From: Puniceicoccaceae bacterium 5H | GTDB taxonomy: Bacteria; Verrucomicrobiota; Verrucomicrobiia; Opitutales; Oceanipulchritudinaceae | NCBI GenBank assembly: GCA_009772895.1 | Contig: WOUP01000014.1 | Span: 33,028-97,027, forward strand | DNA: 64,000 bases | Direction of reading: 5' to 3' | Part shown: positions 55,907 through 64,000 of the stretch, piece by piece | Position numbering within the stretch: position 1 is the stretch's first letter | Layout of the letters: every line of letters starts with the position of its first letter | Made by a program: the position numbers and the translations under genes | Notes under the pieces: generated by a model | What the model saw: the letters and a program-made list of their open reading frames with translations, nothing else | What the model was told of the DNA's origin: nothing | Databases searched by the model: none

Positions 55907-55920
55907 ATGATCGTGATCAT
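55907..55920. promoter_or_regulatory. 14-bp palindrome upstream of the prohibitin gene
   Basis: ATGATC-GT-GATCAT, perfect, 45 bases before the start at 55966. Possible operator; could be chance. Confidence 0.3.
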
Positions 55921-55965
55921 CCGGTTGCAAGCCATGAAGGCGCCGGTACTGCCGCTGTTTCCCCT

Positions 55966-56883
55966 ATGAAAAAGTATCAAGTTTTCCTCGTCCTTATCGT
56001 CATCATCGCGGGCATCGCCGTGGCGTTCGGCTCGCGCTTCGTCAAGACCGTGCCTCCGGGGCACGTCGCCGTCGCGACGCTGTTCGGCAAGGTGCAGCCC
56101 ATGCCCTACGACGAAGGCCTGCACTTTCCCGTCAATCCGCTGCTCGTCTGGTACGACTACGATGCGCGCGAAGATCAGCTGACCGAAAGCGCTCGCGTGC
56201 CCTCGCAAGACCAGTTGCAGACGGAAATCGACGTGACGGTGCGCTACCGCATCAACGCAGAGTTGACCCCGCAGACCCTCAAGGAGACCGGCCTGAAGGA
56301 CCGCGTGGTGGAAGTCCACCTCAAGCCCTCGTTGCGCTCCTACCTGCGCGAAGCCGGCAAGTCGATCGAGCGGGCGGAAGACTTCTTCATGGAAGAGACG
56401 CAGGACCAGCTGCAGGACTATATTCTCACCAGTCTGCGCGACGATCTGGAGCCCAAGGGCCTGCTGATCGACAAGGTCTTCATCCGCCGCATCGACTTGC
56501 CGCCCTTCATCACCAAGGCCATCGAGTCCAAGAAGGAGCGTGAGCAGGAAGTCGAGAAGCAGAAGGCCGAACTGGAGCGCTTCCGCACCGAGCAGCAACA
56601 GCAGCTGGTGCAAGCCCAGGCCCAGCGCGCCGCCGCCGAAGAACGCGCGGCCCAGCAACGCGTGCTGGCCGATGCGCGAGCCTACGAAATCGGCGTCATC
56701 AACGAAGCCGTGGCGCAAAACGAGGCCTATCTGCAGCTCCAGGCGCTCGAAGCGCTCAAGGATATGGCGAAAGACCCGAGCACCAAAATCTACTTTCTGG
56801 ACGGGGACAGCCCGCAGCCGCTCCCGCTGATGAACATCGGCGACAGCCTTGCTCCAGAGGCGAATAGCGGCGCCCGACGCTGA
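55966..56883 (+). CDS. prohibitin/HflC-like PHB-domain membrane protein
   Basis: 305 aa: an N-terminal membrane helix (about 4-22), a PHB domain (about 25-190; VPPGHVAVATLFGKVQP, VRYRINAELTPQTLKETG) and a long Glu/Gln/Arg coiled coil (about 190-240; EREQEVEKQKAELERFRTEQ). Stand-alone, without an hflK partner. Forms membrane microdomain rings in relatives. Confidence 0.85.
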   Translation: MKKYQVFLVLIVIIAGIAVAFGSRFVKTVPPGHVAVATLFGKVQPMPYDEGLHFPVNPLLVWYDYDAREDQLTESARVPSQDQLQTEIDVTVRYRINAELTPQTLKETGLKDRVVEVHLKPSLRSYLREAGKSIERAEDFFMEETQDQLQDYILTSLRDDLEPKGLLIDKVFIRRIDLPPFITKAIESKKEREQEVEKQKAELERFRTEQQQQLVQAQAQRAAAEERAAQQRVLADARAYEIGVINEAVAQNEAYLQLQALEALKDMAKDPSTKIYFLDGDSPQPLPLMNIGDSLAPEANSGARR

Positions 56884-56914
56884 TGCTCCAAGTCCTGTCA
56901 GATGCCGATGGTTG

Positions 56915-56944
56915 CTCCCCCTCACGCCGAGGGGGAGTTTTTTT
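56915..56944 (+). terminator. terminator after the prohibitin gene
   Basis: CTCCCCCTC (56915-56923), loop ACGCC, GAGGGGGAG (56929-56937), then seven T. Confidence 0.95.
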
Positions 56945-56993
56945 GGGACTCACGGCTTGAAACCCCGCGCAACTTTCCGTACTCAGAGCCCTT

Positions 56994-57680
56994 ATGACAT
57001 TTCGATGGATTCACACCGGCCTCGCCCTCCTGGGGCTTTTCTTACTGGCCGGTTGCGGCAGCGACAAGAAGCTCGAGCTGTTCCGCCCTGGCGATACCCC
57101 CGTCTGGCGTACCGCTGCCGATGCTCCCGCCTCCCCGCGTTCCTCTCGTAACCAAACCCAAGAAGATATCGAACCCATGGCTGACAATCCGCAAGTCACT
57201 CTCAAGACGTCCAAAGGCGACATCACGCTCGAGCTCTTTGCCGACAAGGCGCCCATCACCGTCGAGAATTTCCTGAAATACGTCGAAAACGACCACTACG
57301 ACAACACGGTCTTCCACCGCGTCATCCCGGGCTTCATGGTCCAGGGCGGCGGCATGAACGCCGATATGCAGGAAAAGCCCACCATGGCGCCGATCCAGAA
57401 CGAGGCGAAGAATTCGGTGCCCAATCGCCGCGGCACCGTGGCCATGGCGCGCACCAACGATCTCAACAGCGCTACCTCCCAGTTCTTCATCAACCTCGTC
57501 GACAACGACTTCCTCAACGGCAACGGCATCACCGGCGGCTACGCCGTCTTTGGCCGCGTGATCGAAGGCATGGACGTGGTCGACGCGATCGCCAAGGTGC
57601 AGACCTCCAGCAAGGGCTACCACGACGACGTGCCGGTCGAGCCGATCGTGATCGAGGACGCCGTCCGCATCGACGAGTAA
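56994..57680 (+). CDS. cyclophilin-type peptidyl-prolyl isomerase with lipoprotein N-terminus
   Basis: 228 aa: N-terminal lipoprotein signal ending LLAGC-GS (lipobox Cys about 20), a linker to about residue 61, then a compact cyclophilin domain starting [16 protein letters not shown]. Active-site blocks are [30 protein letters not shown] and [15 protein letters not shown]. An internal ATG at 57178 begins exactly at the cyclophilin domain, so a cytoplasmic isoform is possible. Confidence 0.9.
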   Translation: MTFRWIHTGLALLGLFLLAGCGSDKKLELFRPGDTPVWRTAADAPASPRSSRNQTQEDIEPMADNPQVTLKTSKGDITLELFADKAPITVENFLKYVENDHYDNTVFHRVIPGFMVQGGGMNADMQEKPTMAPIQNEAKNSVPNRRGTVAMARTNDLNSATSQFFINLVDNDFLNGNGITGGYAVFGRVIEGMDVVDAIAKVQTSSKGYHDDVPVEPIVIEDAVRIDE

Positions 57681-57687
57681 GGTGCCG

Positions 57688-58545
57688 ATGGGGCCGCTCG
57701 TTCTCAGCGCGGATTTTCCAGACTACCAACTGCTGGACAGCGGACGTGGGCGCAAGCTCGAGCGCTTCGGCGATGTCATCCTGATCCGTCCCGAACCGAA
57801 AGCCTGGTGGCGTCCTGCCACCGGCGACGAACAGTGGGGGCGGGCTCAGGCCGCCTTTCAGGACAACGGTAAGTGGAAGTTTCTGCGTAAAAAGCTGGAC
57901 CCGTCCTGGAAGGTCGCCGTCTGCGGCAACACCCTGGAGGTGCGGCTGACGGATATGTCCAAGCACGTGGGCCTGTTCCCCGAGCAGGAGCCGCACTGGA
58001 GCTGGCTGCAGGAGCGCCTGCAAGGGCGCAAGGAGCCGCGCGTGCTCAACCTCTTCGGCTACACCGGGGCTGCCTCGCTGGCCGCCGCCCGGGTCGGGGC
58101 CAAGGTGACGCACGTCGACGCCTCCAAGCCCGCCATCGCGTGGGGCAAGCACAACCAGCAGCTCTCCGGCCTGCAAGACGCCACCGTCCGCTGGCTGCTG
58201 GACGACGCCTTCAAGTTTGTCGCCCGCGAGATCCGGCGCGGCAACCGCTACGAGGCCATCCTGCTCGACCCGCCCAGCTTTGGCCGCGGGCCGAAGGGCG
58301 AGGTGTGGAAGGTGGAAGAGCACGTCGTCGATTTCCTCGACCATTTGCGCAAGCTGCTCAGTGACGAGGCTGCCTGCCTGATCCTGACCATGTATAACCT
58401 CGAAGCATCGTCCATCATGCTGCACAACCTGGTGCAAGACATGTTGCCTGCGGGTGAGGTTTCCAGCGGAGAGCTGGCCCTGTTGCCCAAATACGGGCAG
58501 CACCGCATGCCGCTTTCGCTCTTCTGCCGCTGGCAGCCGGCCTAG
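57688..58545 (+). CDS. class I SAM-dependent methyltransferase, RlmI/RlmK-like
   Basis: 285 aa. SAM motif I LNLFGYTGAASLAAARVGA, acidic motif THVDAS, and the N-methyl-like active site LLDPPSFGRGP. These belong to the COG1092 rRNA cytosine methyltransferase-like group, but the usual N-terminal PUA domain is replaced by a different 90-residue segment. Target RNA unknown. Starts 8 bases after the cyclophilin gene. Confidence 0.82.
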   Translation: MGPLVLSADFPDYQLLDSGRGRKLERFGDVILIRPEPKAWWRPATGDEQWGRAQAAFQDNGKWKFLRKKLDPSWKVAVCGNTLEVRLTDMSKHVGLFPEQEPHWSWLQERLQGRKEPRVLNLFGYTGAASLAAARVGAKVTHVDASKPAIAWGKHNQQLSGLQDATVRWLLDDAFKFVAREIRRGNRYEAILLDPPSFGRGPKGEVWKVEEHVVDFLDHLRKLLSDEAACLILTMYNLEASSIMLHNLVQDMLPAGEVSSGELALLPKYGQHRMPLSLFCRWQPA

Positions 58546-58574
58546 GCGATCCTCGTTTCCCTCTTGTTTTCAAC

Positions 58575-58603
58575 GCGTCCGAGCTACTTCGGGCGCTTTT
58601 TTT
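58575..58603 (+). terminator. terminator of the methyltransferase gene
   Basis: GCGTCCGA (58575-58582) pairs with TCGGGCGC (58589-58596), one G-U pair, followed by seven T. Confidence 0.9.
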
Positions 58604-58666
58604 GTGTCCGGCCACCCGGGCTCGACACGCCTCACGAGCGGGTTCGGGCAGGGGAGGGCGATTTTG

Positions 58667-58855
58667 TTGAAACAGAATCTCAATTTATGCTTGCGCCGAT
58701 ATGAGATTGGGTTTCAAATTCAATCAGTTCTTCGAGGGGAGTGAGACCTTCTCGGAGACGTGAGTAACGAAGCAGTCAGTCAGTCAGATTCATCATCAGT
58801 CAGGATAGCGAACTCAAAACGGTCGGGCATAAGGGTGCCCGGCCGTTTGCTTTTT
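58667..58855 (+). ncRNA. candidate small RNA (unknown family)
   Basis: Between two terminators and without a reading frame. A large stem-loop: TTGAAAC-AG-AATCTCA (58667-58682) pairs with TGAGATT-GG-GTTTCAA (58702-58717), 14 of 16 positions, loop 19 nt. The 3' end has an intrinsic terminator: AACGGTCGGGCA (58818-58829) with TGCCCGGCCGTT (58836-58847), then TTTTT at 58851-58855. The second terminator has no other gene to serve. Promoter not identified; orientation inferred from the T-run. Confidence 0.4.
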
Positions 58856-58896
58856 CCGCATTGCCCCATTGGATGCGGCGCCCATGATGCCTCGGC

Positions 58897-59841
58897 ATGG
58901 CACGGAAGAAGAAGGGGTCCAGGGGCCGCAAAGGCTCGCCGCTGGCAAAGATGGTGGTGACGGTGCTGCTGCTGTTGGCGGCGGCCTTCGTCTACCTGAC
59001 CGACCGCGGGCGTGACTTCAGCCGTGAGGGCATCGAAGGGCGCTTCGATCGGGCTTACGTCGAGGCCCAGGCTTGGATGGACCGGGCGCGGGAGGCGGCC
59101 GGAGACGCCGGGCAGACCTTCCAGGCGTCGGAGCAGGGCGAACTGGTCTACGGCGGTCTGCCGTGGCCGCGCGACGGCCTGACGCTGCTGCCGCGCGAGG
59201 GCTTTGTCGTCGCCTACGACGAAGTGCGCGAAAATCCGGCCTGGGTCGCCTACAAGCTCGAGGGGCGCCCCGTCTACGATTCGGGCGACCGGCCCAGCCG
59301 CTTTGCCGAAGACGACTCGACCCGCGCCCGCGTGGAGCACGACGACTACACCGGCAGCGGCTACGACCGCGGGCACATGGCGCCCAACTACGCCATCGCG
59401 GTCTATTACGGCCCAGCGGCCCAGGAACAGACCTTCCTCATGAGCAATATCGTGCCGCAAGACCCGGACCTGAACCAGGGCCCCTGGCGCGAGCTGGAGG
59501 AGACGATCGCGAATACCTACACCGAGCGCTTCGACGCCGTCTACGTCGTGGTCGGGCCCATCTACGACGCCGAGCGTGAGATCTTGCCCAACCGCAATCC
59601 TGCGGACCGCAACCGCATCGAGATCCCCGACGCGTTTTTCCAGATCGTGGTGGGCACCCGCGACGACCAGATGCGCGTGATGTCGGTCGTGATGCCGCAG
59701 GAGATCTCGCGCCATGCCGACTGGCGCAACTACACGCAGTCGGTGGACGAGGTGGAGCGCCTGACCGGCTACGACTTCATGCGCGACCTGCCGGATGACG
59801 TCGAAGACGCGGTCGAGCGAGCGCGCGGGCGGGCTTTTTGA
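58897..59841 (+). CDS. membrane-anchored DNA/RNA non-specific endonuclease (NucA type)
   Basis: 314 aa. Lys/Arg-rich start, one membrane helix (about 18-35), a linker, then a His-Me finger nuclease. The DRGHM motif lies in GSGYDRGHMAPNYAI, and the metal-binding Asn in MSNIVPQDPDLNQG, followed by WRELEE. Likely faces the periplasm, acting in nutrient DNA use or defence. Confidence 0.9.
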   Translation: MARKKKGSRGRKGSPLAKMVVTVLLLLAAAFVYLTDRGRDFSREGIEGRFDRAYVEAQAWMDRAREAAGDAGQTFQASEQGELVYGGLPWPRDGLTLLPREGFVVAYDEVRENPAWVAYKLEGRPVYDSGDRPSRFAEDDSTRARVEHDDYTGSGYDRGHMAPNYAIAVYYGPAAQEQTFLMSNIVPQDPDLNQGPWRELEETIANTYTERFDAVYVVVGPIYDAEREILPNRNPADRNRIEIPDAFFQIVVGTRDDQMRVMSVVMPQEISRHADWRNYTQSVDEVERLTGYDFMRDLPDDVEDAVERARGRAF

Positions 59842-60007
59842 CCGGGGGGATTAAAAAAAATCCTTGGGTAAGGTCATGATGGTAGCGAACTTGTAGCTAC
59901 CGCCCTTGCGGACTGTCAGAAAATGCTGGCGCAGCGGCCGGAAGCCAGTAGAATTCTCGTTATCGCGAAACCCTGCGCGATGGACAGTCATTACCCCCCT
60001 TACCCTT

Positions 60008-60493
60008 ATGTACCCCTCCTTTACCCCGTTCCTCGGGCGCTGCTTAGGCGCTACCCGCTGCACTCTGATCGCCGCCTCCATCTTTGCCCTGGGGGCTTTC
60101 TTGTCAGCGGCGGAGAACGACGGAGCCGTCGCCAGCATCTACGGCAGTGGGTCGGCCCACGCCAACGGCCCGGCCAGCGAAGCGTTTTTGCGCGGGGCCG
60201 AGCCCAAGGCGCAGATGAGCGGCAGCTACGATGACGGGGTGGTCTCGCTGCAGATCAACCTCGTGCCGACAGACGCGAGCCAGGACGCCCGCGCGGGCCT
60301 GTATCGGCTGTTGATCGTGGACGCGGAAGGCTCGGTTTTGGCGGAAAGCGATCCGCAACCGGTTTATGCTGGTAAATTAACGAAGTTGAGCTTTGTAATT
60401 CCGGACGGAGCGGCCCAGATCCAACTCCTGGGCCCCAATAACGCAGTCTCCGCCCACTTGAATGTGCAGGCGCGAGGCTACGACCGTTCCTGA
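60008..60493 (+). CDS. secreted protein of unknown function, 161 aa
   Basis: Signal peptide (about 1-34, ending FLSAAEN). The mature part is a beta-rich domain (SLQINLVPTDASQDARAGLY, LLIVDAEGSVLAES). Start ATG 60008 is chosen; the frame is open to 59906. Five bases before the galactokinase-like gene. Upstream, 59881-59901 holds GGTAGC-N9-GCTACC. Confidence 0.6.
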   Translation: MYPSFTPFLGRCLGATRCTLIAASIFALGAFLSAAENDGAVASIYGSGSAHANGPASEAFLRGAEPKAQMSGSYDDGVVSLQINLVPTDASQDARAGLYRLLIVDAEGSVLAESDPQPVYAGKLTKLSFVIPDGAAQIQLLGPNNAVSAHLNVQARGYDRS

Positions 60494-60498
60494 GTTAC

Positions 60499-61743
60499 AT
60501 GGCTACTTCCTCCCGCTACGCTGATCTAGAACAAGCCCTCCAGCAACTAAAGCTCTCCCCGGATAAGCTGAAAATCCGCCGGACTTCCTCCCGTTTCTGT
60601 CTCGGGATCGAGCACGGCGACTACAACGGTACCGAGCTGTTCGGCGTTGGGACCGATCGCTTTATCTGGGTCTCCTACGCGGAGAACCATACCGGCAAGC
60701 TGCGCCTGTTGAGCACGAACTTCCCCGATGACGGGGTGTTGGAGATCGATCCGACGCAACTGCCCGACCGCAAGGCGGTGGCCGATTCCTGGGCGCGCTT
60801 CCCGGCGGGCGTGCTCTCGATCCTGCAACAAGAGGGCTACCCCGTCCGCCAGGGCTTCGATGCCGCGGTGGTGGGCAACATCCCCGGCGGCGGCATGTCG
60901 CGTTCCGCCTCCCTCGCCATCAACCTGTTGCTGACGGTGGCCGAAGTGAACGGCTTTGAATACGAGAGCGGCCTGCGCGTGGTGGAGCTCGCCCAGCGCG
61001 TCGAAAACGACTACATTGGCTCGCCCTGCGGCATCCTCGACCAGGTGATGATCTACTTTGCCAAGGCCGGCATGGGCACGCGTTTCAATCCGGCGGACAA
61101 GTCTGTCGAACACGTCCCGCTCGGGGGCGACCCGGACCTGTTCCGCCTGGTCAGCCTCGACACCGGCACCGTCCGCCACGGCCTCGAAAAATCGACCTAC
61201 AAGATCCGCCGCGAAGAGTGCGAAAAGCTGGTGGAACTCTGCCAGCCGGAGTTTGGCCTCAAGAACCTCGGCGCAGTGAAAAGCCAGGATGTCTACGATG
61301 GCATCATCAGCCGTTTCGGCCAGAGCCACCCGCACCTCTGCGCTCGCCTGCGCTACCTCTTCGGCGCCCAACAGCGCTTTGAGCGCATGATGAAGGCCTG
61401 GCGCGAGGGCGATATCGAGACGGTCGGGGCCATCTTCCGCAAGGACGGTCGCTCGCTGCGGGACGACTACCAGATCTCCGGCCCGGAGCTGGAGAGCATG
61501 TGCGATATCGCCCGCACCGTGCCCGGTGTGCTCGGCGAACGCATGTTGGGCGGTGGTGACAAGGGGGCCAGCGGTGCCATCGTGCGCACCGATGCCGTGG
61601 ACGCGCTCAAGGAGGCCGTCAAATGCGGTTACCCCCGCAGTCGGCCCGAGATGGCCGAGCGCTACGCCACGCACGCCTGCAGCATGGTCGACGGCGTCTC
61701 CACCCTCACCTGGGACGACCTCAAGCCGGAAGACCTCGACTAG
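60499..61743 (+). CDS. galactokinase-like GHMP kinase
   Basis: 414 aa. GHMP blocks: SSRFCLGIEHGDYNG (substrate site, GEHTDYN in GalK), NIPGGGMSRSASLAINL (ATP loop, PxGxGLSSSAS in GalK), SPCGILDQ (catalytic Asp) and RMLGGGDKGASGAIV (C-terminal motif). The substitutions in the signatures suggest another sugar substrate than galactose, such as a galacturonate- or heptose-type sugar. Confidence 0.82.
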   Translation: MATSSRYADLEQALQQLKLSPDKLKIRRTSSRFCLGIEHGDYNGTELFGVGTDRFIWVSYAENHTGKLRLLSTNFPDDGVLEIDPTQLPDRKAVADSWARFPAGVLSILQQEGYPVRQGFDAAVVGNIPGGGMSRSASLAINLLLTVAEVNGFEYESGLRVVELAQRVENDYIGSPCGILDQVMIYFAKAGMGTRFNPADKSVEHVPLGGDPDLFRLVSLDTGTVRHGLEKSTYKIRREECEKLVELCQPEFGLKNLGAVKSQDVYDGIISRFGQSHPHLCARLRYLFGAQQRFERMMKAWREGDIETVGAIFRKDGRSLRDDYQISGPELESMCDIARTVPGVLGERMLGGGDKGASGAIVRTDAVDALKEAVKCGYPRSRPEMAERYATHACSMVDGVSTLTWDDLKPEDLD

Positions 61744-61773
61744 AGCGCCCGCCTTTAGGCCAGCCGACTTTTC

Positions 61774-61807
61774 AGACCCCGCGCGAGACGCTCGCCGGGG
61801 TCTTTTT
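61774..61807 (+). terminator. terminator of the GHMP kinase gene
   Basis: AGACCCC (61774-61780) pairs with GGGGTCT (61797-61803); the inner GCGAG/CTCGC pairs as well; five T end the element. Confidence 0.9.
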
Positions 61808-61993
61808 CGTGCGCAGAGCCAGGGCTTGAACGCGAGGCCCTGGATCGGAAGGGAGAGAAACGCATCAGGATATGTAATAGGGTAAACATCATCGGTTAAA
61901 TAGGTGGTTGATCTCAGTGTACGCATTGACCAAGCGCACCCTCCGGTGTAATCCCAAGTCGTTCTCACGCACCAATAACACGACCATCCTTCT

Positions 61994-62707
61994 GTGAAAA
62001 AGCTCTCCGCCTTTCTGGTTTTCGGCGCGCTCGCGATGACGTCTGCGCTGCACGCGCAGACCTACGCCGTTTATGAATACACCGCTCTGCTGGCGGGCGA
62101 TACGACCATTGCCAACGGGGGCAGCTCCGTGGAGTTTGCCGCACTGACGCCGGTGCGGGGCGAGTTTCGGGTCGACCTCTCCGTGCCCGATTCCTCTACC
62201 TGGGTCTACCCGGGTGAAGTGGGCGTTTACACCGACGCGGTCACGGCCATGAGCTTTGTCATCGGCAGCTATGAGTTCGTCGGCAATGGCTTGGGCGAAT
62301 TCGCGGTCAATAATAACCGTCGTCTGTATTCGACCGGAGGAGCTTTCGAGGACGCGGTCAGCGCCAGCCTGACGGCCGATGCGGGCAGCACCTTCGAGAC
62401 GACGACGCTCGGCGGCGGAATCGAGTCGATGAATTTCACCGTCAGCACCGGGCTCGTGAACCCGGCACCTTCGGCCACGACGAGCATCTCGGCTCCCACG
62501 ACGCTGGACGTCGCCGACTTTACGCAATCCCATACGTTCACGGTCACTTTTGGCGATACGTCGACGCTGGTGGCGGATTTGCAGTCGGTCAGCTATTCCC
62601 TCAGCTCGGAGCCCTCGATCGTGGTGCCGGAAGCCTCGCACAGCGCGCTGGCCATGGGCGGTCTGGCCCTCGTATTGGGACTGCTGCGCCGCCGTCGTCG
62701 TCAATAG
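61994..62707 (+). CDS. PEP-CTERM-like secreted protein
   Basis: 237 aa from GTG 61994. Signal peptide (about 1-22, ending LHAQ), a Ser/Thr/Gly-rich beta domain, and a C-terminal sorting tail: VPEASHSALAMGGLALVLGL then RRRRRQ. Short motif, membrane helix and basic end fit PEP-CTERM (VPEP variant VPEA), the substrate of exosortase. Possibly a surface or extracellular-matrix protein. Confidence 0.82.
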   Translation: MKKLSAFLVFGALAMTSALHAQTYAVYEYTALLAGDTTIANGGSSVEFAALTPVRGEFRVDLSVPDSSTWVYPGEVGVYTDAVTAMSFVIGSYEFVGNGLGEFAVNNNRRLYSTGGAFEDAVSASLTADAGSTFETTTLGGGIESMNFTVSTGLVNPAPSATTSISAPTTLDVADFTQSHTFTVTFGDTSTLVADLQSVSYSLSSEPSIVVPEASHSALAMGGLALVLGLLRRRRRQ

Positions 62708-62735
62708 GGCCGCCAGCGGTCGCATTTCGATTTCA

Positions 62736-62767
62736 GCCGGGTTTCCACGGGGAGACTCGGCCTTTTT
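62736..62767 (+). terminator. terminator of the PEP-CTERM gene
   Basis: GCCGGGT (62736-62742) pairs with ACTCGGC (62755-62761), one G-U pair, followed by CTTTTT. Confidence 0.85.
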
Positions 62768-62998
62768 GTGAGCACAAAAAAACGACAGACGCCGAAACGC
62801 CTGCCGTGGAAAGTTGTGCGGGGCCGACGCGGGCTCTACCTCGCAGAAGCTCTGCGCAACCGGCCATCCTTTTCAGCACCGAAGCTTTTTCATCACGTGA
62901 TTCATTGGCCGGTGGTGCCTCATCTTGAGCTATGCCTTTCCGCGTGTCGAGGTCCATAGAATTACTGGTAGGTGCCGCTGTGCTTGTGTCAAGATACA

Positions 62999-63025
62999 CA
63001 AAAAAGGGAGACGTGGCCGTCTCCC
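62999..63025 (-). terminator. terminator of the minus-strand gene at 63042-63746
   Basis: GGGAGACG (63006-63013), loop TGGC, CGTCTCCC (63018-63025). Read on the minus strand it is followed by TTTTTT (63000-63005), 17 bases after the stop codon. Confidence 0.95.
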
Positions 63026-63041
63026 TTGGTGTTTCAAACTG

Positions 63042-63746
63042 CTACCACTTTATCCACGCCTCTTGGGTGTAAGACCAGGCCCAGTGCTGGCGCTGCGGGG
63101 GCAGATACAGCCAGCTTTTGGCGGGATCGTAGACGAGAGGGTAGCCGTTCGCTGCCGTGTAGATCCAGTTGCTTTGATCGTTGCTCCAGAACCACGCGGC
63201 ATCGTCTTCGAGCCCGGAGAGGAAAACCCAGCCGAGATCGGGGTGGTGATGCCACGGCAACCCTCCCGCCCACAGCTTGCCGAGCCAAGGCACATAGGCC
63301 TCGTTTTCGTCAATCCGATAGCCGTCTACCTCAGCCGGTAGGCCGCCCTTGTCGAACACCTCCAACGGCTCGCCCAGTTCCTCTAGATAGGTCAGCAAGG
63401 CGGGATCGTCGGCCCGGATTGCCCCATAGGAGGCGGAAACGTCAGCCCAGGGCGTGAACGCATCAGGATCTTCCGTCAGGCGAACAAAGAGTAGCCAGTA
63501 TTCGCCTTCTTGGAATGCGAGTTCGGGGTCGATGTCGCGTAGGTCGAGAGGTTTAGAGAATCTTGCTTTCCAATCTGCGACGCTCTCGTATTCAATCAGT
63601 GAGTCTAGCGTGTAATCTGAAACTCCTTCAATGGACGCCAAGAAGACATAATCGGCCTCCTGAAACTGTGCTTGGACTGTTTCCGCTGGCGTCTGTGCCC
63701 CCGCAGAGCTGGCAAGAATTGCGAAAAAAACGTTAGTGCATTTCAT
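63042..63746 (-). CDS. secreted protein with C-terminal aromatic 'WLY' repeats
   Basis: 234 aa with a short signal peptide (MKCTNVFFAILASSAGAQ). The C-terminal 80 residues carry tryptophan-rich, roughly 20-residue units: WLGKLWAGGLPWHHHPDLGW, VFLSGLEDDAAWFWSNDQSN, NWIYTAANGYPLVYDPAKSW, LYLPPQRQHWAWSYTQ. Such units recur in surface proteins of Opitutae-type genomes. No good Shine-Dalgarno sequence. Less GC-rich than most of the window. Confidence 0.7.
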   Translation of the reverse strand: MKCTNVFFAILASSAGAQTPAETVQAQFQEADYVFLASIEGVSDYTLDSLIEYESVADWKARFSKPLDLRDIDPELAFQEGEYWLLFVRLTEDPDAFTPWADVSASYGAIRADDPALLTYLEELGEPLEVFDKGGLPAEVDGYRIDENEAYVPWLGKLWAGGLPWHHHPDLGWVFLSGLEDDAAWFWSNDQSNWIYTAANGYPLVYDPAKSWLYLPPQRQHWAWSYTQEAWIKW

Positions 63747-63751
63747 TATTG

Positions 63752-63988
63752 TTAAAAACCGTAGGAATTAGATTTTCCCCAGGATTCCCATTGACTGGTG
63801 GAATAATTCCAGAACAAACGGGGAGTCTGTGTGCCAGTTTGATAATGTATCCAGGCACCGTCTCCGCCGCGATAAAATTGTGGGTAGGTATTTGGATTAG
63901 TGTAGAAGCGGTTTCAAAACTCGCAAAATAAGCTTGTACTCTGCGGTAGATCGCTAAACTGAGTGAGGCGTGAGCCATTTGCATCGCT
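63752..63988 (-). pseudogene. remnant of a surface protein with aromatic repeats
   Basis: In the minus frame ending at TAA 63752-63754 the last 53 codons read NRFYTNPNTYPQFYRGGDGA, then WIHYQTGTQTPRLFWNYSTS and QWESW. This is the same family of aromatic repeat as in the neighbouring gene at 63042. An in-frame TGA (63914-63916) and a TAA/TGA pair (63989-63994) interrupt the frame upstream, and no start codon is available. The upstream piece (SDANGSRLTQFSDLP) also looks protein-like. So a decayed or frame-broken gene end. Confidence 0.5.
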
Positions 63989-64000
63989 TTATCACTGACG

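Larger units (their letters stand above)
58546..58896. other. 351-bp gene-free region with terminator, stem-loops and CAGT repeat
   Basis: Contains, in order, the methyltransferase terminator (58575-58603), a 16-bp stem-loop (58667-58717), a short tandem CAGT repeat (58773-58787), and a second strong terminator (58818-58855). No protein-coding frame is convincing. Confidence 0.8.
62708..63041. other. 334-bp gene-free region between convergent genes
   Basis: Holds two terminators facing each other (62736-62767 plus strand, 62999-63025 minus strand). Between them, 62768-62998 shows no convincing gene. Confidence 0.75.

Noticed and set aside
63733..63984. 83-codon minus-strand frame
   Set aside because: It overlaps the start of the 63042-63746 gene and has no repeat signature; a different minus frame in the same stretch shows the family pattern.

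Overview
The window is GC-rich, densely packed bacterial chromosome. It has no rRNA, no recognisable tRNA, no phage or IS genes and no CRISPR array. Gene content points to Verrucomicrobiota, most likely class Opitutae. The signs are a PilM/N/O/P/Q-type cluster followed by a giant RCC1/CARDB/TSP3 surface protein, a PEP-CTERM-like protein, a 32-residue basic bS22/COX24-like protein, aromatic 'WLY' repeat proteins, and long intergenic palindromic repeats. The phylum assignment is inference from gene content; no 16S or marker phylogeny was possible.

Layout. 1-1.4 kb: the end of a probable pilus/cassette gene and a secreted protein. 1.4-5.4 kb: molybdenum cofactor genes (moaA divergent from moeA-moaC-mobA-moaD-moaE). 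5.4-22.1 kb: nitrate assimilation, comprising a LysR regulator divergent from a cytoplasmic NrtA/NasS-like nitrate sensor, an outer-membrane channel, the ABC transporter NrtABCD, a siroheme nitrite reductase, a fused four-cluster ferredoxin/DmsC membrane subunit, a molybdopterin nitrate reductase, a CysJ-like flavoprotein and a MOSC protein. The Moco genes feed the nitrate reductase. 22.6-29.6 kb: an osmoprotection module (MarR regulator, porin, ProV-ProW-ProX, AraC regulator). 29.6-32.6 kb: a CaCA-type exchanger, RNase P RNA, S20, a degenerate RluA-like protein and the bS22-like peptide. 32.7-42 kb: the PilMNOPQ-like operon and a giant secreted protein split by a frameshift in a CT repeat. 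42-46.3 kb: a CAAX protease, a polyprenyl synthase, and an ECF sigma / anti-sigma / HtrA-like pseudoprotease operon with a sigma-E-like promoter. 46.4-63 kb: mostly housekeeping genes (fumC, yjbQ, an MFS pump, coaD, pgsA, pgpA, ispH, metG, a prohibitin, a cyclophilin, an RlmI-like methyltransferase, a nuclease, a galactokinase-like kinase). This part also holds a 301-bp-period direct repeat and a candidate small RNA. 63-64 kb: a secreted protein and the remnant of a related gene on the minus strand.

Most notable points. (1) Both ABC importer permeases (NrtB and ProW) carry helical inserts of about 190-230 residues not found in the usual family members. (2) An ECF sigma operon ends in an HtrA/DegS-like protein that has lost all three catalytic residues. 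(3) A (CT)5 tract sits exactly at the frame break between the RCC1 and CARDB halves of a surface protein and could be a phase switch. (4) Four related palindromic repeats sit at four consecutive gene junctions of the nitrate operon. (5) Nitrite reductase and the flavoprotein share an N-terminal FSxEQxxxLxGFxAG motif that could be a docking handle.
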